This document shows, in pieces, positions 51,501 through 64,000 of a DNA stretch of 64,000 nt (position 1 is its first letter; each line of letters starts with the position of its first letter). Under the pieces are notes generated by a model. The model worked only from the letters and a program-made list of their open reading frames with translations. It ran no database searches and was not told the DNA's origin. A program made the translations under genes and the position numbers. Source of the DNA: Neodiprion pinetum (lineage: Eukaryota > Arthropoda > Insecta > Hymenoptera > Diprionidae); NCBI RefSeq assembly GCF_021155775.2, contig NC_060233.1, forward strand, positions 8,744,782 through 8,808,781, read 5' to 3'.

Positions 51501-54500
51501 GGTACCTCATCTTCAGGGAACTCGACGACAGGTTGGGGCGAGGGGGTGCGTGGAGAGGGTGGTGCGATCAGCACGGGGCGGGGCTCTGTCACAAGGGGCC
51601 TCAAACTCGCACCCTGAGGCCCCCCCTTCTCCTCGTTGTGCAGGAAATCAAACTCCCTTAACGCACTCTGCAACTACATTACTACCTGCTTAAATCTAAT
51701 AGGCTGTGTATCGCTATCGTCGACATTTATTTTTTCCCATCAGTTTTTTTAATTTCATACGAAACTAGCGATTTTACTCAAAGTTCATATGAATTGTACG
51801 ACATTATAGGAAAACATGAGCATTGCTACGCAATGTAAAATTTTATCAAAAAATAATAATATCATTTCATGTTTTATTTTTCTTCTTATTCTTTTGCGTT
51901 AATTGGTCGAATGATTGTATTAATACTGTGTTCAAATTAGGTACGTGTTAAGTTCAATAGTAAAAATAATTAGTACGCATCGTGCAGTATTGTGTAAAAG
52001 TGTTTGAAAAATAAATGAATAAAAAAAATTTCTTTGCAATATAACAGTAGCTTTGCGTTAAGGTGTAGTAATTTGCATTGGATCGTGACTTATATACAAT
52101 AGTACATTATAATATGCAACTCTACAAGCCAGTGCTTGAATATCGTAAATAATACACTGTGCTGCGGGTAGTAAATCGAATATAATTTTTTTCTCTATGC
52201 TATACATAACAGCTTAAATAAAAAGAAGATAAAATACTCAAATCTGCATGTTTGAAATCGCATTCGTATCACACGAAAAACGTTGCACATAGAGGCGACC
52301 ATAAATACCGCATTTATTCACTTATAACTGTCACAATAGCCACATCGCAAACGAAAATTAATTCGTGAAGAAAAACAATCAGCGCTGGATAAACGAGACA
52401 AAAAGAAAAAGATTTTTTCCAACAGTTTTCGCATAAGTGAACAAATATCGTAAACGTTAACGATTGCGTCATCGTTTGTACAGACCCATTACAGTTTTCA
52501 CGGTAAAGAGCAATAGTAAAATACGTATAATAGGCACAAGTGTTAAATTTAAATGTGTGTACATACCTCTTGGTCTAGTTTCGGTGGTGGCGGAGGAGCT
52601 GGCATCGATGGTTTCTTGGTAATTAAGGGAGGTGGCGGCGGCGGATGATCCGGAGGATGAGGTAAAACTGGACTACCAGTTGCTACTCCCATACCCAAGG
52701 GTCGCGCACCTCCTAAACCCCCTTTATCAGGATCAGGCTGTTCTCCAGGAGTCTCTGGTTTGTCTTCAGGCCAATTTTCGAAGGACAGACGCAGTGGTTG
52801 TGGTCCTGAGAATTTTTATAGAACATTTTAAGGACCATCGAACATTCGGAATGACAGAACATTATACAGAGGAACAGCAGTAATCATTAGGTGAAATATT
52901 AGCAGAATGAGTTATGTTTCTTACCAGATGGCGGACTTTCTGATCTTCTGCTGTTGTGTATCGAAGGTGTAGAACGCTTCAATAGTCTGCCCCAGGTAGC
53001 AACATTGATGTTCATTTGATTTGGACGAGGGAAATTCTTGACTTGCTGTTTGAAGATTTTTCGCTGACGTTGCAGCTTTGGCTTTCTTGAGATCATTGGA
53101 TTCAGGAATTTTATTTCTGCAAAAAGTAGCCCTTGAGGTTCGAGCTGCAATGCCATACCATGCCGCACGTCGTCTATGAATTCTTCTAGACGCAAGAACT
53201 TCACTGCACACAGCGATCTCCAATCTTTCCAATAAATTCCTATTTCCAATTCTCGCGACTTGTCTAGTTCAATGGAGAACCTTGAGGAACAAAAAAGAAA
53301 CAGGTAGTTCCACTGGAAAATCCCGGTAGTTGGTAACAATTATATTAACAATCGTAAGAATAAGTATTCACAATCATTCACCTCTGATCCCAAGCCTGCT
53401 GGGAGCATGGGCGCCAGTTAGTTTGAGCTACTGTTTGATTATCCAATTTAATAACTGCCATTATGTCATCTGAAAAATAAACAGACCTTAATAAAAGTTA
53501 TTAAAAGAACTTTCGCGATGAGTGATTTCGATTGAATTGACATTTTCCTGCAGTACTCACTGCTAGTTTCATCTTTCACGCTGTAAGATTTGCTCGAGCT
53601 ACGCCCTGTCACTCCTTTGACAAAGCTGCGCAAATCCGGGCTAGCTGGTTGTTCTCTTCTGGTTCTACCTGGCACTTCCTCGGCCAAATCTTGACACCCC
53701 ATTAATCGCACCTAAGAGATAAAGTCAAACAATTCAACGATACCTGTCAATTACTGTAAAAACTCAAATACAGTATTTTTCTACTATCGGAGGACTAGAT
53801 GTTCTTGATAAGTCAGACTATTTCTCATTGTCTACATCTGTTGTGATTGTGACGTAATATGTACCTCCAACTGTCCAGTGACTGCAGCGCATCTTGATAC
53901 GGAAGCAGGTACAGCTGCTCTACCTTCAAGAGGTCCACGAAAGGGTTGCAGAGAAGTGTAGGTGACAGGAACAGGACTGGCAGCCTGTACACTCGCAAGT
54001 TCTCGTTTTAATTGCGTAGCGGTAGCACTGTCAGGGGGTAATTCTTGTCGTCTGAGTTCCAGCGACAGTCTGAGAAGATCCAATTTCCTGCTGGACTCTG
54101 CGAGACTCGCCTGTGCCTGTAACGAGAAATAAACTGAATATAAAAGTGACATGGCAATGTGAATCTGTACCGCTGATTTGGCAATTAGTGTTAACCAGCA
54201 ATATGCGTAACAATTATAGACTCGCAGTATCCTGTGTAATATTAGTCACCCTACGGTTTTAGAGAGAATGAAACGGAATTAACTGCTCCGAAGGTTTTAA
54301 ACAAAGAAATATCTTTGGGTTTCACCAAGTCCGATAGCTTTGGAGAAATTTGCACGAAATTTGTTATGAATTTCAATGCGAATTCAAATGAATTCACTTG
54401 AATTTCGTGAGGTTTTAATTACACAGACGTGTGGTAGATTATAAGAATGATTGACCCCATACTTTTGATTGATCGTCAATCTTTTTTTCATGCGTTAGTC

Positions 54501-57500
54501 TCTGAAATTACTGTCAAAGGATACATATAGCAATATTTACTTACACAAGGTTCAAATTTATCTTGCATTCATTTCGCTATCCTGGTCGATGAATAAACGA
54601 TACACGGTACTAATAAGTCTATTAATGTTTATTAACAGTATCATTATGATTAACGGTACATCGTATAGCGTGAATTAGTGTTGTAATTTTGTCGGGCGTA
54701 CGTATAGAAGATCTGCACAATTTCACTGCGTCTAAAAGTTTGTATTTTGTGCCGGGTAAAAAAAAAAATAGAATCAAATAGGAGAAAAATAAAGAAAATA
54801 GCGTCAAGGTTTAATAAAAATAAAAATTGTTTAATCATACCCACGCAATTTCAACTTACAATTCGATTCACCGATACCGTAGATCGATCTGTATGACTAA
54901 AAATCGTTAGAATTTCGTGTGACTTTGCAAAAATAAGAGTATAAGAAAAGGATAATAACAGAAAATAAAAGGGGAGATAAAAATGGAACTAAAAACTTGA
55001 TCCGTAAGTAACGTTTCCATGGATTACATCGTAATGGTTAACACCAGATCTCAATTTATCATTATAACACAAAATTTTATACTTTGTATCTATAGTTCGC
55101 CGTGGAGCAATAGGAAAAATAAAAAAAAAAAAAAATTATAACAATACTTCTACGAAACGCCGTTTTTCGAGTTACGAGGTGCCTTAGAAATGATATCTTT
55201 ATTTCTCCTAAACCAGGCTCCGGGTCGCCGTTCGATATCGCCAAGAGATCTGGACCGTCCTCTGGGCCCCGCGTTCTCCTCGAAGAACCTTCTGCAGTGC
55301 TCACACGAGCAGGATGGATTTTTCGAGGGTCCAATGTGGTGTCCGGGTTTTCTGAAAGCGCCAACAACCGCGCCGAAGACCGAAGCCTTGATTATGTGGT
55401 CGGTCTTCTCGCCCTGGGGCGTCGTAAACGGTGAAGTAACACGCGATTCGACCTTGTCTTTCGCCGGCGAGGGACTCTTCGCACCAAAGGGTCCGATCTG
55501 GTCCCTCAAACCGCAGAAGGTTGTTTTCCCCGCGGTATCGCTCATGCAGCCACGATCCTCCGGCTCCCTGGAAGGGGCCGTCTGAACCCGTTGGGCCTCC
55601 TTGCCGGGCCTGCGAACGGTCGAGTCCCTTCTGACATGTCGTGAATTCTCCTCGCTCGAAACGAAGCTCCATCCCAATTCCGCGCTGTCGTCTGACTCAG
55701 CGGCGCTCTCCGGGGATGACCAGCCGACCTGGTGCTTGTCGAGGAACTCCTTCATCTTCCTGTTCTGCAGAAGTTGCCGCCTCTCTATCTGAGGCGAACG
55801 CCAAGTCTTGGACCGTTTCTCGCGGCTCTCCGCATCCTCGTCCCAGGCAGTTTCGAGCCTGCCGATCCTCTCGCGGTCGGACGAATTAGCGTACTCAAAG
55901 CTGTCGCAAGGTGTGAGTCCGGACTTGCTGTTCAGCAGAGATTCTACGTCGGATATCGTGTCCTTCCACGACGTCGCCGTCGCCGAATCGTACGAGTCAG
56001 AGTGCGGGTTCAGACCAACACACGACGAGGCAGCCGACCAGGGCGTTGAGTCCAAGTCCCGGATCGCGCTGTAAGAACTAAATTGCGACGGGTACAACGA
56101 GCTTAGAACATCGTCGGTCTCATAGCCCCGGGAACTCGCCAACGACGGCATCCGCATCGGGGCCTGTTTGAAACTCTCGCAACTGAGTTCCTCCGAGCGT
56201 TTAAGAAAGGCTTTGTCGTCCTGGAGGCCGCGAGGAAGCCGCGTTTCCTCAGCCCTCGAGTGCGTCACTCTCACTCTATCGCTCTCGAATATCGTCCGCG
56301 GTTTTTCCGCGAGCCTCTCAGAGGCCTCGGACGAGTCCGAGTAGCTGCTGTCCTCTGCGTCATCTTCCTCCTCTTCTTCATCTTCCTCCTCCTCCTCCTC
56401 CTCCTCGGATCCCGTACAGTAAACGTCGATGTGCACGGTCCGCGATTTCCGCTTAGCTGTGTCCTCTTTACCCGAGGAATTAGCCGCCCCGGTTGTTCCT
56501 GATTGTGAATCGCACGTTGGGGGAATATTTGACTTTCTACTTGTCACGTCCACCGACAACGATGACGATGACGAGCCTGGTACTTCTTTTTTTTCTTGCT
56601 AAAAATAGATCAAGGGAATTTGTACACCATTCTCATATATGTTTTATTTTTATTTTAAACAGTATCTTTTTTTTCGTTCTATCTTGATTTGACTCATTGT
56701 CCCGTCAGTTCAATGATACCATTTTGCAAGACATGTTTCGTCAGCAGCTTTTGATACATGTTTTTTTTCAATTTATTTTTCAAAAATTTGTGTGCTACGG
56801 TGTTTGCCAAATTTTGCGTAAAGGTATTGTTTGAATTTTTTTTAAGCCCAAAAACTCGGATCTTTACTCAATGCAGAACGTATATGAATGTCTTAAATAC
56901 CTGTCAACAAGATAAGTCAGTCTAAATATCAGCTGGTATCGTCTTCTTTGTTTAAAGCAATAAGGATGCTAATCTGATTTTTATTCGTTATATCATCATA
57001 TTTTTGTAAACGAAATTGACTTTGACAGGAAACGTCGATTTTCTGCAAAATATCTTCTGCGCGCAATATTTCATACAGAAATTTCACTGAATTGAATATA
57101 ATTCAATAAAGAATGTATTTTAATAATGAGAAATAAAAGCAAACCGAATCTGTTCAAATTCGTGATTACTGATGGAAAAAGAATGAAAAAATTCTCCACA
57201 ATATATCAAGAGGTCAAAGTTAGTATCGTTAACGTAAGGAAAGATTGAAAAAAAGTCCATTTTGAAACTTTAAAATGATTCTAAACAAGTTAACTTTGCA
57301 AAATATGTAATTAAAACGTTTTGCCTTGCAACGGTTTAGAAAATTTCAGGCAATCCTGAAGTTTCTTTTCTTTTTGTAAAATTCTTCTAGAAATGTACAT
57401 CGTTACGTTAGATTACATTACGAACTTCAACCTCACGACATATCTAATATACCAAAAATCACACTCGCGTGGACGAACAAACATATGTACGAATAAATAA

Positions 57501-59442
57501 CAATAATACAAACAGACCTGTCCAGTCCAGAAATCGCGTTCATCAAACTTCCGCAAAAGACCAGGTGAGGTTTTCCTCCTTGATTCGTAATGCTTGGAAT
57601 TGGTGCCTTGAAGTAAAGAAGAAACAGAGCTAAACGACGTCTGAGTCTGAACATCGTTAGTCTGCGAAGCAGCATCCCTGCTGCTGTTGCCCGATCCAAC
57701 ATAATTATCCGAACAATTAATCCCCTTGCTAGACGGATCGAACCCGTGACTTCTGCCAGGCACTCTGGTGCAAAAGTGAGTAGTAAAAGCTTTCCTACCG
57801 GAAGTAATACCCTCTAGACAGTCCTCGCAGGCCTCAGGAACTGGTTTGAAAAATCCGCCTTTAGCGTAATGTCCGCACCAGCGATCCAGGCATTGCGGTT
57901 TGGGTTTGTCAGGAACCCGGGGCTCCTCGGCGGTGGATAAAACGATGCTACATGTGCTCTTGCAGCGTCTGTTGTACTGTTGACAGGGTCGTCGATGCGG
58001 TAGACTGGAGTAAGACTGAGGTGAAAACTGTTCGCTGTTGTATCCAGAGTCGGAAACGTTAACGCCAAGGTGTCTTGGAGCGGAAGTGGCAGCGGAGGTC
58101 GGACCCCCGGAGAACGGTCGAGGAGGCGGCGTCGATGTGAAGAGAATGTTTCCCCGCTGAAAGGCGTAGGAGCCGGCGGGATTCCCGTCGACGTCCCCCG
58201 GGTCTCGTCCCCACTTGTAAACCATTTGAACGCCCTCGGTTCCCACAGCTTCCGGACATCCGGCGGAACTACTCCTTGATCCCGAAGCAACGGCCTGATC
58301 ACCGCTTCGTCTTATCGTAACCTCGGCTCGCACCAGCCACGGGGAAGGCGTATCCGGATTCTCAGGTCGGCCGTACATCGCGGCGAGATCACCGGCTTCT
58401 ATTGACCTTTAGCGGGCGGGAAGACGAGGACGAAGACGATGCTGGAGGTAGGATGATGAAGAGGTTCCTCAGGTGTCGCGCCATGCCGTTTTCTCTTCTT
58501 GGATTCTACGATGCTCGCTCCTTCCTTCTCTTTCTCCTTCCCAAAGAGAAAGAAAGACGGACAAAGACAGAGAGAGAGAGAGAGATTGCAGCAACGACTT
58601 GGTCCACCACGTCGTGTCGTCGACGACGTCGCGGTAGGTGCGTATATAATTAGCGCGATAAATTTGGATCGATGTGTATATATATATAAAGCAGAGTAGG
58701 TGGTAGGTATGATGTGTGCTGAGCCCGAATATTACTCGAAAACGGGACACTTTTTTTCCTTCGAACTTTTATTTACACGTAGACACGCACGCGCTTGCCG
58801 CAGTTGTCACTCCCTCGTTACGATGCTCCTTGTTATTATTTCCAAAACTTAATTGACGCGTTGGGTTGAAAGATGTCGCAGGTACCGTTGGTTCGTAGAT
58901 TGGAAAGAAACCTTTGAATCAACAAAGAAAATTTTACTCCTTCTCCGCTAGTCCGCAGGTCTGATTCATACCCGGCACAGACTCGCGCACACGGACGGAC
59001 TTGTACAGATATAACATCCTAGGGTGACATCGGACACTGGAAGCACCTGTTGCTCCTCACCGCGAACCGGGTGTAGAGATCTATTTTTGAGATCCGGTAT
59101 CAGAGATTCACGCAAGAATATATATCACGGATGAAAAGACACTTCACCGAGACGATATGATACCGTCTGCCAACCGGAGTAGCTGATACTTGAACCATGA
59201 ATCACTCACACCTCAAGAGTTTCACCCTTGACGCGTATCGGTAGGCGTTGTAGGGTCTAAAAAAGACTCTATATTCTCCGAGTAACGTTGACCGAAATGC
59301 GGGTCAACAATTGTCGAGGCAACGCGTCAAAGTATTATCGTTGACTTCCGGTTATTCCCTGCGACTCTTCGCGATCTCGAACGATTCTGTCCAAGGATCT
59401 GCGGAAACTTGTGTGCGAGAAAAGAAAAAAAACTCGCGTGAT

Positions 59443-59474
<32 letters not shown>

Positions 59475-62400
59475 GGAGGGAGAGAAAGAGTTGTCCGTGG
59501 CGTTTTGGGAAGGGATGCAGGTCGCGTAGACGCTCGGATGAAACTAACGCGACCTGAAATGGCGTCTTCGGGGAAGAAGCGCGGGGTAGTCGGCCGAGAG
59601 TTTATTTTAAGAGCAACGCGCGCATCGGCATCAGCGTTACACGGATCTTCGAGGAGAAATCTCGATTCAGCGGCACAGCGAAGCACGGCTTACCGATATC
59701 GTCTCTACGGGCGATTAAAACCGTCTAAAGACTCGCAGACACAGTGAATTGCTCTCGTTCAATGGATGCATTCACGCTTCATTTTTATATGTACCACTCG
59801 AGACTAACGACGATCGTCATTCAAACGTGTTGAAAAGCTTGAAATCGACTCGCTTATACGTAAGCTTCGAGATTTTTTTTTTTTTTTTTTGTAGACGGAT
59901 TTTCTTATATCCTCTTTTTAATTTCCATGCCGAAGAAACATCTAAACTGTGGTATCGAAGTGTAGAACGTTTTATAATATTGCCTGTTATTTTTGTGTCA
60001 TTCTGCATTGTGCAGTTTACTTTGCGTATACTTTTACACTTTGTGTAAGTTGCTTCGATCAAGTGATTATTGTCAATTTTTTCTATTTGTTCTGTCTCGA
60101 TGTGCAAATTTTTTTTTTTTATCGAAACCGGACATAGCTCATTTGTTTATAATAACTTTCGTGTATTCTGGAGTTCTCGAAGCGCTGCAGGAAGTCGTGA
60201 AATATCTCTACGAAGAATCGCAATAACACGTTGAGGCAAACGAGAATTAATCGTTATTTGGTTAGTTTCCAATCTTTAAACTGTACAAATAATTGTGCTT
60301 TTGATCTTCAATTAACAAAATATACATTTGACGTACATCTGAAAAAAATATTTCCACTCAAGCAAAGATTTTTCATTGATTTTCATGCCAATCAAGGAAG
60401 AATAAAAACATATGCTTAAATTAAATACAGAGCGAAATACGTTTTGCTGATTTCGATTATTAAAATATTTTTTATGCGTTTTTGTTCAATAAAAAAAAAT
60501 TGAAAAAAAAAAACGAAAATATTTTTAGCTCTGCATATGCAGAACAAATTGCAAAGCACGAAACTTTGACGTAAAACTCAACGACGAAATCTATTTTAGA
60601 CGGTTTAATTTTAGTTACCTTTGTATTGCAGGCTTCGCTTTAAATATTATTTATACTTATACATAATGTCTCGCCTCTTCTATTTCTTTCGCATCGGACG
60701 CATGCGATGGGTATAAATTTAGGTTTAATATGTATAACGACTTCAGCTTACCTCGGTCACAGCTTTTTTGTCGGCCACTTTAGCGCTCTGCAAAAGGCGA
60801 ATTACGTTTTTAGCCCCCTCGACGACAGCCGCTTCGATCAAGAGCCGATGTCGCAGTTCCTCGACTCTCTCTTCCAGCGCCAATTCAAGGTTTGGCTCGT
60901 ACTTATCTGTGTAAACAAAAATGCGAGATTTTTTATCGATTCGCATTACACAAAGAAACGCCACGCGAATTAGATAAATACATAGAGATTCGTCGCGTAT
61001 ACATTAAACTTCAAATTTTTTTTTACCATACCATTGTCGCAATGTGATATGTATAATATTAATTCGTAAAAATTTTGTTGCGGTGAAATTGCGATGATTT
61101 AATTGTTAAACAGCTTTGTTTACCGCGACAATACAGACACGAAAGTTGAGAATTCTGAACCGGAGGAAGTGAAGAGAGCAAAAAAAATATAAAAATAAAA
61201 AAATTTGCGCTTCTGTACGTTACTTTGCAACCCGATGTAATTGGCACATGCAATTTTCGCTCGGCAATAACAAAATAGATTATTACGCACGAGGCTCACT
61301 TACTGCGCAATAGTTATACATTATATATATATATATATATATATATACATTATATATATATATATATATATGTATCTGTATACGACATATTTATAAGTTG
61401 AAACAATATAATAATATTATACATACAAAATTTCCGACTGTCACTTTCGAGAATTAATAACCCGTTTTACATTAGGTATACTATAAATATGACGAGACGT
61501 GAGGTTATTTTGTGTAGAAATGTTTAGTTAATATGTATGTATGTATGTATATATATAATATTTCGAAATTCGATTTTGGATTAATAAAAAAAAAAATAAT
61601 GTCTTTCTATCAAATTTTGTCTCAATTTTTACATTTGATAACGAATTATTTTATTATGTTTACCGCTTATCATTATTATCATTATTACTACAAAAATGTA
61701 TAACGAGAATCACACGGGCAGATTATGCGCATATTTTGTATATTAATGACGTGTATTTTTCACCAAGGAAAGAAAGTGTGAAAAAACCTAATTATCCAAC
61801 AGTTCCTCTGATTAAAGTAGAAAGAAGAGTAAATTTTTTTCCCAGTAGTATAAAGAGTAAAATGAAATTTTCCGGATAAGTTGCGGTGAATCATCGTGGC
61901 GTCTGTAATTTCGTTGAAAATACGATTCAGTCGAAACGAAAGAATATATATATGTGTATTACAATATTTCCTCATCGTTAGATGACCTGCGTATTTAACA
62001 TGTATGTATACATATTATATATTATATTATATTATATACCTATATTCACGGTAAAACGCGGCGCAGGGAACTTTGCGAAGTAATAATAGCCGTTGGTATA
62101 TGAGAGATAAATATATGTACATATAATATACATCGTAAATAAGTTTAATGTCGACAACGGCAGGTATAAGGTGCGCATGCATATATATATACACACATAG
62201 TCACACATACGCACACATTTATATATACCTAAGCGAATAATCTCCCGGTATAATCGGACTGGATGATTTGGATTCAGGTTCTCAAGCGAAATGAAATGCG
62301 AAGCATAAGGCATATACGATGAACAAAGAGTCATTGACTCCGAGTAGAATCATGGATATACATACAGAGATACGTAAGTATGTATAATTATCATCTACTT

Positions 62401-64000
62401 GTTATCAGGGGTCAAGATCGTTAATCAAATCCGAATCGAAAATCGATCTGAAGCATGGAACTTGAGTAACGAGTATACCCAACAATTTGCGAAGTATGCA
62501 GGTAGGCATTTAAAAGATCGATAAACCTACGATGTTTGTACGCAAATAATGATCTCTACTTGTATACACATTAATTCAGATAAATTATACGATATTAGGT
62601 ATGTATTTGTAATATTCGATCCTTTACGTATCTCCAATTTTTTCCGCACACCTGTAAATGTTCGATTCGTCTTTTTTTTTTTTGCACAGTGTCGAAAGAA
62701 ACGAGAAAAAGCTAAAAACAGGACCGCTTCACGGAGTCCGGCGCCTAAACATTTCAGCCAACAGGTTTTACTTGTATAAATGTACTAACTATACGCTATT
62801 ATAGCGAGCGGGTAGATTTTTTTAAGTTTATATGCTGCCTAGATGGCACCGGAATTATTCTTATACATGTAACGCAAAAACCGCGTTATTAAATAAATAC
62901 AATGTATCAGGAGAAAATTGATATACATATTGTATGTATATAGGAATTATACGAGTATTAACAGCAATGATAATAAAAATTGTAACGAACAATTATTATA
63001 ATTAATTCTTATTCTTCGCCGTGAAGCATCAATTATGTACCATTCTTTTTCGAGTTTTTTTTTTTTTTTTACCTTTGCTGGCAGTATTTTCGCCGTTAGG
63101 TGCCGGCGAGTAGCCTCTCGTTCTCTGCTGTTTCCGGACCCGTCTCAGCTTCACAATGCGCATTCTTAAGAATTCGATTTTCGCCCTGGAATCGGCCAAC
63201 ATTTGCTGTGCCTCCTGCAACAACTTTTTGTCCCGATGACCGCTCGTCAAACTTTGTATCATATTTTCAGCCCCTTGTTTCACCTGTGGGAAAAGAATAA
63301 AAGAAAAAGGTAATTGAAAGTCAGAATGAATTTTGAACAAATATATGTATATTACATGTAGGTAATATACGAGAGCATAACAAGGAAGTAATAAAATCGT
63401 AAAAAAAAACAATTTTTAGTGTAGCGTTATTGTATAAAGTAACTATTATTTATAACAATCGTATGCGGCGATAAATTTGAAACACTGCAGTAGATTCTAT
63501 TTGAAATTTGTCGCTTTGTGTCCGCAGTGACTCAGTAAAATTGTCTTGTCGGGTACAATTGGGTGTAAAAAAAAAAAAGAAAAAAAAGAAAATGTGACCG
63601 GTCTTTTCTTCGGCTTGGTTTTCATTCTCGTGTTTCTTTTGCATCCACGTGCGACAATGCAGACACAGTGGATATAAACTCGCACGCCGCTTGTTCAGTT
63701 CTGTCTTTTCAGGTTTTTACAGTTAAGAGTCCGTTGCACTCGGGTTAAATGTATAAAAACGTGTGCCCAGCGATGGCATAAGACGCCTAAATCGTCAAGC
63801 ACAAAATTTTTGCCCATAATTTTAAATTTTGATTTCAATAAAATTGTACAAAAAAAAAAAACGATAAAAAAAAATAAATAAATAAATAAATAAAAATTAA
63901 GGGTATTAATGTTTGGATACCTTGAGCTCGATGTTCAATTGTTTTTCCAGTGATACGAGACGCAGATCGGTAAAAAGACCCTCCTGACTCGGCGACGATG
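48523..64000 (-). CDS. Pkn: Serine/threonine-protein kinase N (Rho effector), 5' partial
   Basis: Fifteen coding exons in transcript order: 64000-63921 (continues beyond the window), 63283-63073, 60906-60752, 54116-53865, 53711-53561, 53469-53382, 53280-52925, 52805-52567, 51667-51506, 50090-49773, 49685-49534, 49447-49228, 49139-49032, 48954-48814, 48666-48523. Phases close throughout and give 924 visible residues. Domains: HR1b (LEKQLNIELKVKQGAENM, residues about 15-85), HR1c (about 98-210), C2-like (about 226-400, with VRLMGCQDL, AWDQRFSIEL and MNINVATWGRL), a Pro-rich linker (about 430-560), and an AGC kinase domain (about 597-855) with GRGHFGKV, AIKALKK, YRDLKLDN, ADFGLC and the PDK1-site loop TFCGTPEF. 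The C-tail ends in the turn-motif region LTPPKDP and FRDFTYMADWC. Known role: Rho/Rac-activated kinase for cytoskeleton and epithelial morphogenesis. HR1a lies outside the window. A 6.6-kb intron inside HR1c contains another gene on the same strand. Confidence 0.95.
52567..52805 (-). CDS. Pkn: PKN exon encoding the Pro-rich linker
   Basis: This exon encodes the low-complexity bridge between the C2-like and kinase domains, with Gly-Gly-Leu-Gly and a run of six prolines (HPPPPPPLI) followed by PAPPPPK. In PKN family members this linker carries SH3-binding sequence, so binding by an SH3 protein is plausible. It is the least conserved exon, and its assignment rests on phase (enters phase 1, leaves phase 0) and good splice sites rather than homology. 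Confidence 0.8.
54628..54633 (-). promoter_or_regulatory. Candidate polyadenylation signal for the nested gene
   Basis: AATAAA on the minus strand, about 520 nt after the stop codon of the nested gene and before the next PKN exon. Use is not demonstrable from sequence. Confidence 0.35.
55150..58378 (-). CDS. Nested two-exon gene of unknown function, predicted 769 residues
   Basis: Exon 1 is 58378-57518 (287 codons) and exon 2 is 56598-55150 (482 codons plus TAG). The intron has donor CAG|GTCTGT and acceptor TTTTTAG, and both exons meet in phase 0. The ATG sits in GCCGCGATG, with an in-frame TAA 30 nt upstream (58411-58409), so the start is well defined. I do not recognise a family. Exon 1 encodes Cys-containing segments (RRPCQQYNRRCKSTC, CLDRWCGHY, EACEDCLEG) and SQTNDVQTQTSF. 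Exon 2 encodes an almost uninterrupted Glu/Asp run, Ser-rich stretches, a basic helical segment (RRQLLQNRKMKEFLDKH), and a C-terminus with CSCEHCRRFFEE, RSRSLGD and a Trp-Phe-Arg-Arg-Asn segment. No signal peptide or membrane segment is visible. GC content is higher than the flanks, as expected of coding sequence. Most of the protein looks disordered; a scaffold or adaptor role is only a guess. Confidence 0.78.
58379..59750 (-). promoter_or_regulatory. Probable 5' region and promoter of the nested gene
   Basis: GC-rich, CpG-containing sequence upstream of the nested ATG, in contrast to the AT-rich rest of the intron. It contains GAGAGAG tracts near 58567-58590 and 59445-59480, which fit GAGA-factor sites. 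A donor-like ATCG|GTAAGC on the minus strand near 59696 could end a non-coding first exon. An alternative PKN promoter in the same block is possible. Confidence 0.4.
61323..61371. repeat. Two (TA)n tracts separated by CAT
   Basis: About 25 nt of TA repeat, then ACAT, then a second TA run, within a PKN intron. Confidence 0.85.

Larger units (their letters stand above)
54117..60751 (-). other. 6.6-kb PKN intron hosting a nested gene
   Basis: The donor GTAAGC follows the exon ending in KKAVTE and the acceptor TTACAG precedes AQASLAESS, so the intron lies within the HR1c coiled coil. The interior contains the two exons of the nested gene, GA-rich tracts near 58567-58590 and 59445-59480, and a GC-richer block at about 59500-59750. 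Confidence 0.85.

Noticed and set aside
55190..56074. Plus-strand open frames of up to 131 codons opposite the nested gene
   Set aside because: They are antisense shadows of the GC-rich minus-strand coding exon, with no splice structure or recognisable motif.

Overview
This is AT-rich eukaryotic nuclear DNA with spliced genes, GT-AG introns, long intergenic stretches, many microsatellites and dispersed repeats. The protein families and their sequence point to an insect. Hymenoptera is my guess, but nothing in the window proves the order. Four protein-coding genes can be supported, all by reconstructing exons by hand and checking that reading phase closes at every junction. Layout: 1-15204 has no recognisable coding exon and is rich in short dispersed repeats, including a MITE-like family flanked by TA. 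15205-31042 (+) carries six 3' coding exons of a FAM20C-type secretory-pathway protein kinase, whose N-terminal exons were not found. 31043-44594 is a 13.5-kb intergenic region containing a 3.4-kb tandem satellite of 335-bp units (40270-43670). 44595-45779 (+) is a complete four-exon gene for the tRNA-splicing endonuclease subunit Sen15, with a 24-nt first coding exon. 48523-64000 (-) carries the last fifteen coding exons of protein kinase N (PKN); its 5' end, including HR1a, lies beyond the window. Sen15 and PKN are convergent. The most interesting item is a two-exon gene (55150-58378, -) lying entirely inside the 6.6-kb PKN intron that splits the HR1c domain, on the same strand as PKN. It encodes a predicted 769-residue protein with an acidic run, Ser-rich low-complexity stretches, Cys clusters and a TQT dynein-light-chain-like motif, and I recognise no family for it.
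The genes do not form one pathway: FAM20C phosphorylates secreted proteins in the Golgi, Sen15 supports tRNA intron removal, and PKN is a Rho/Rac effector kinase. No rRNA or tRNA gene, CRISPR array, viral gene or autonomous transposase was recognised.
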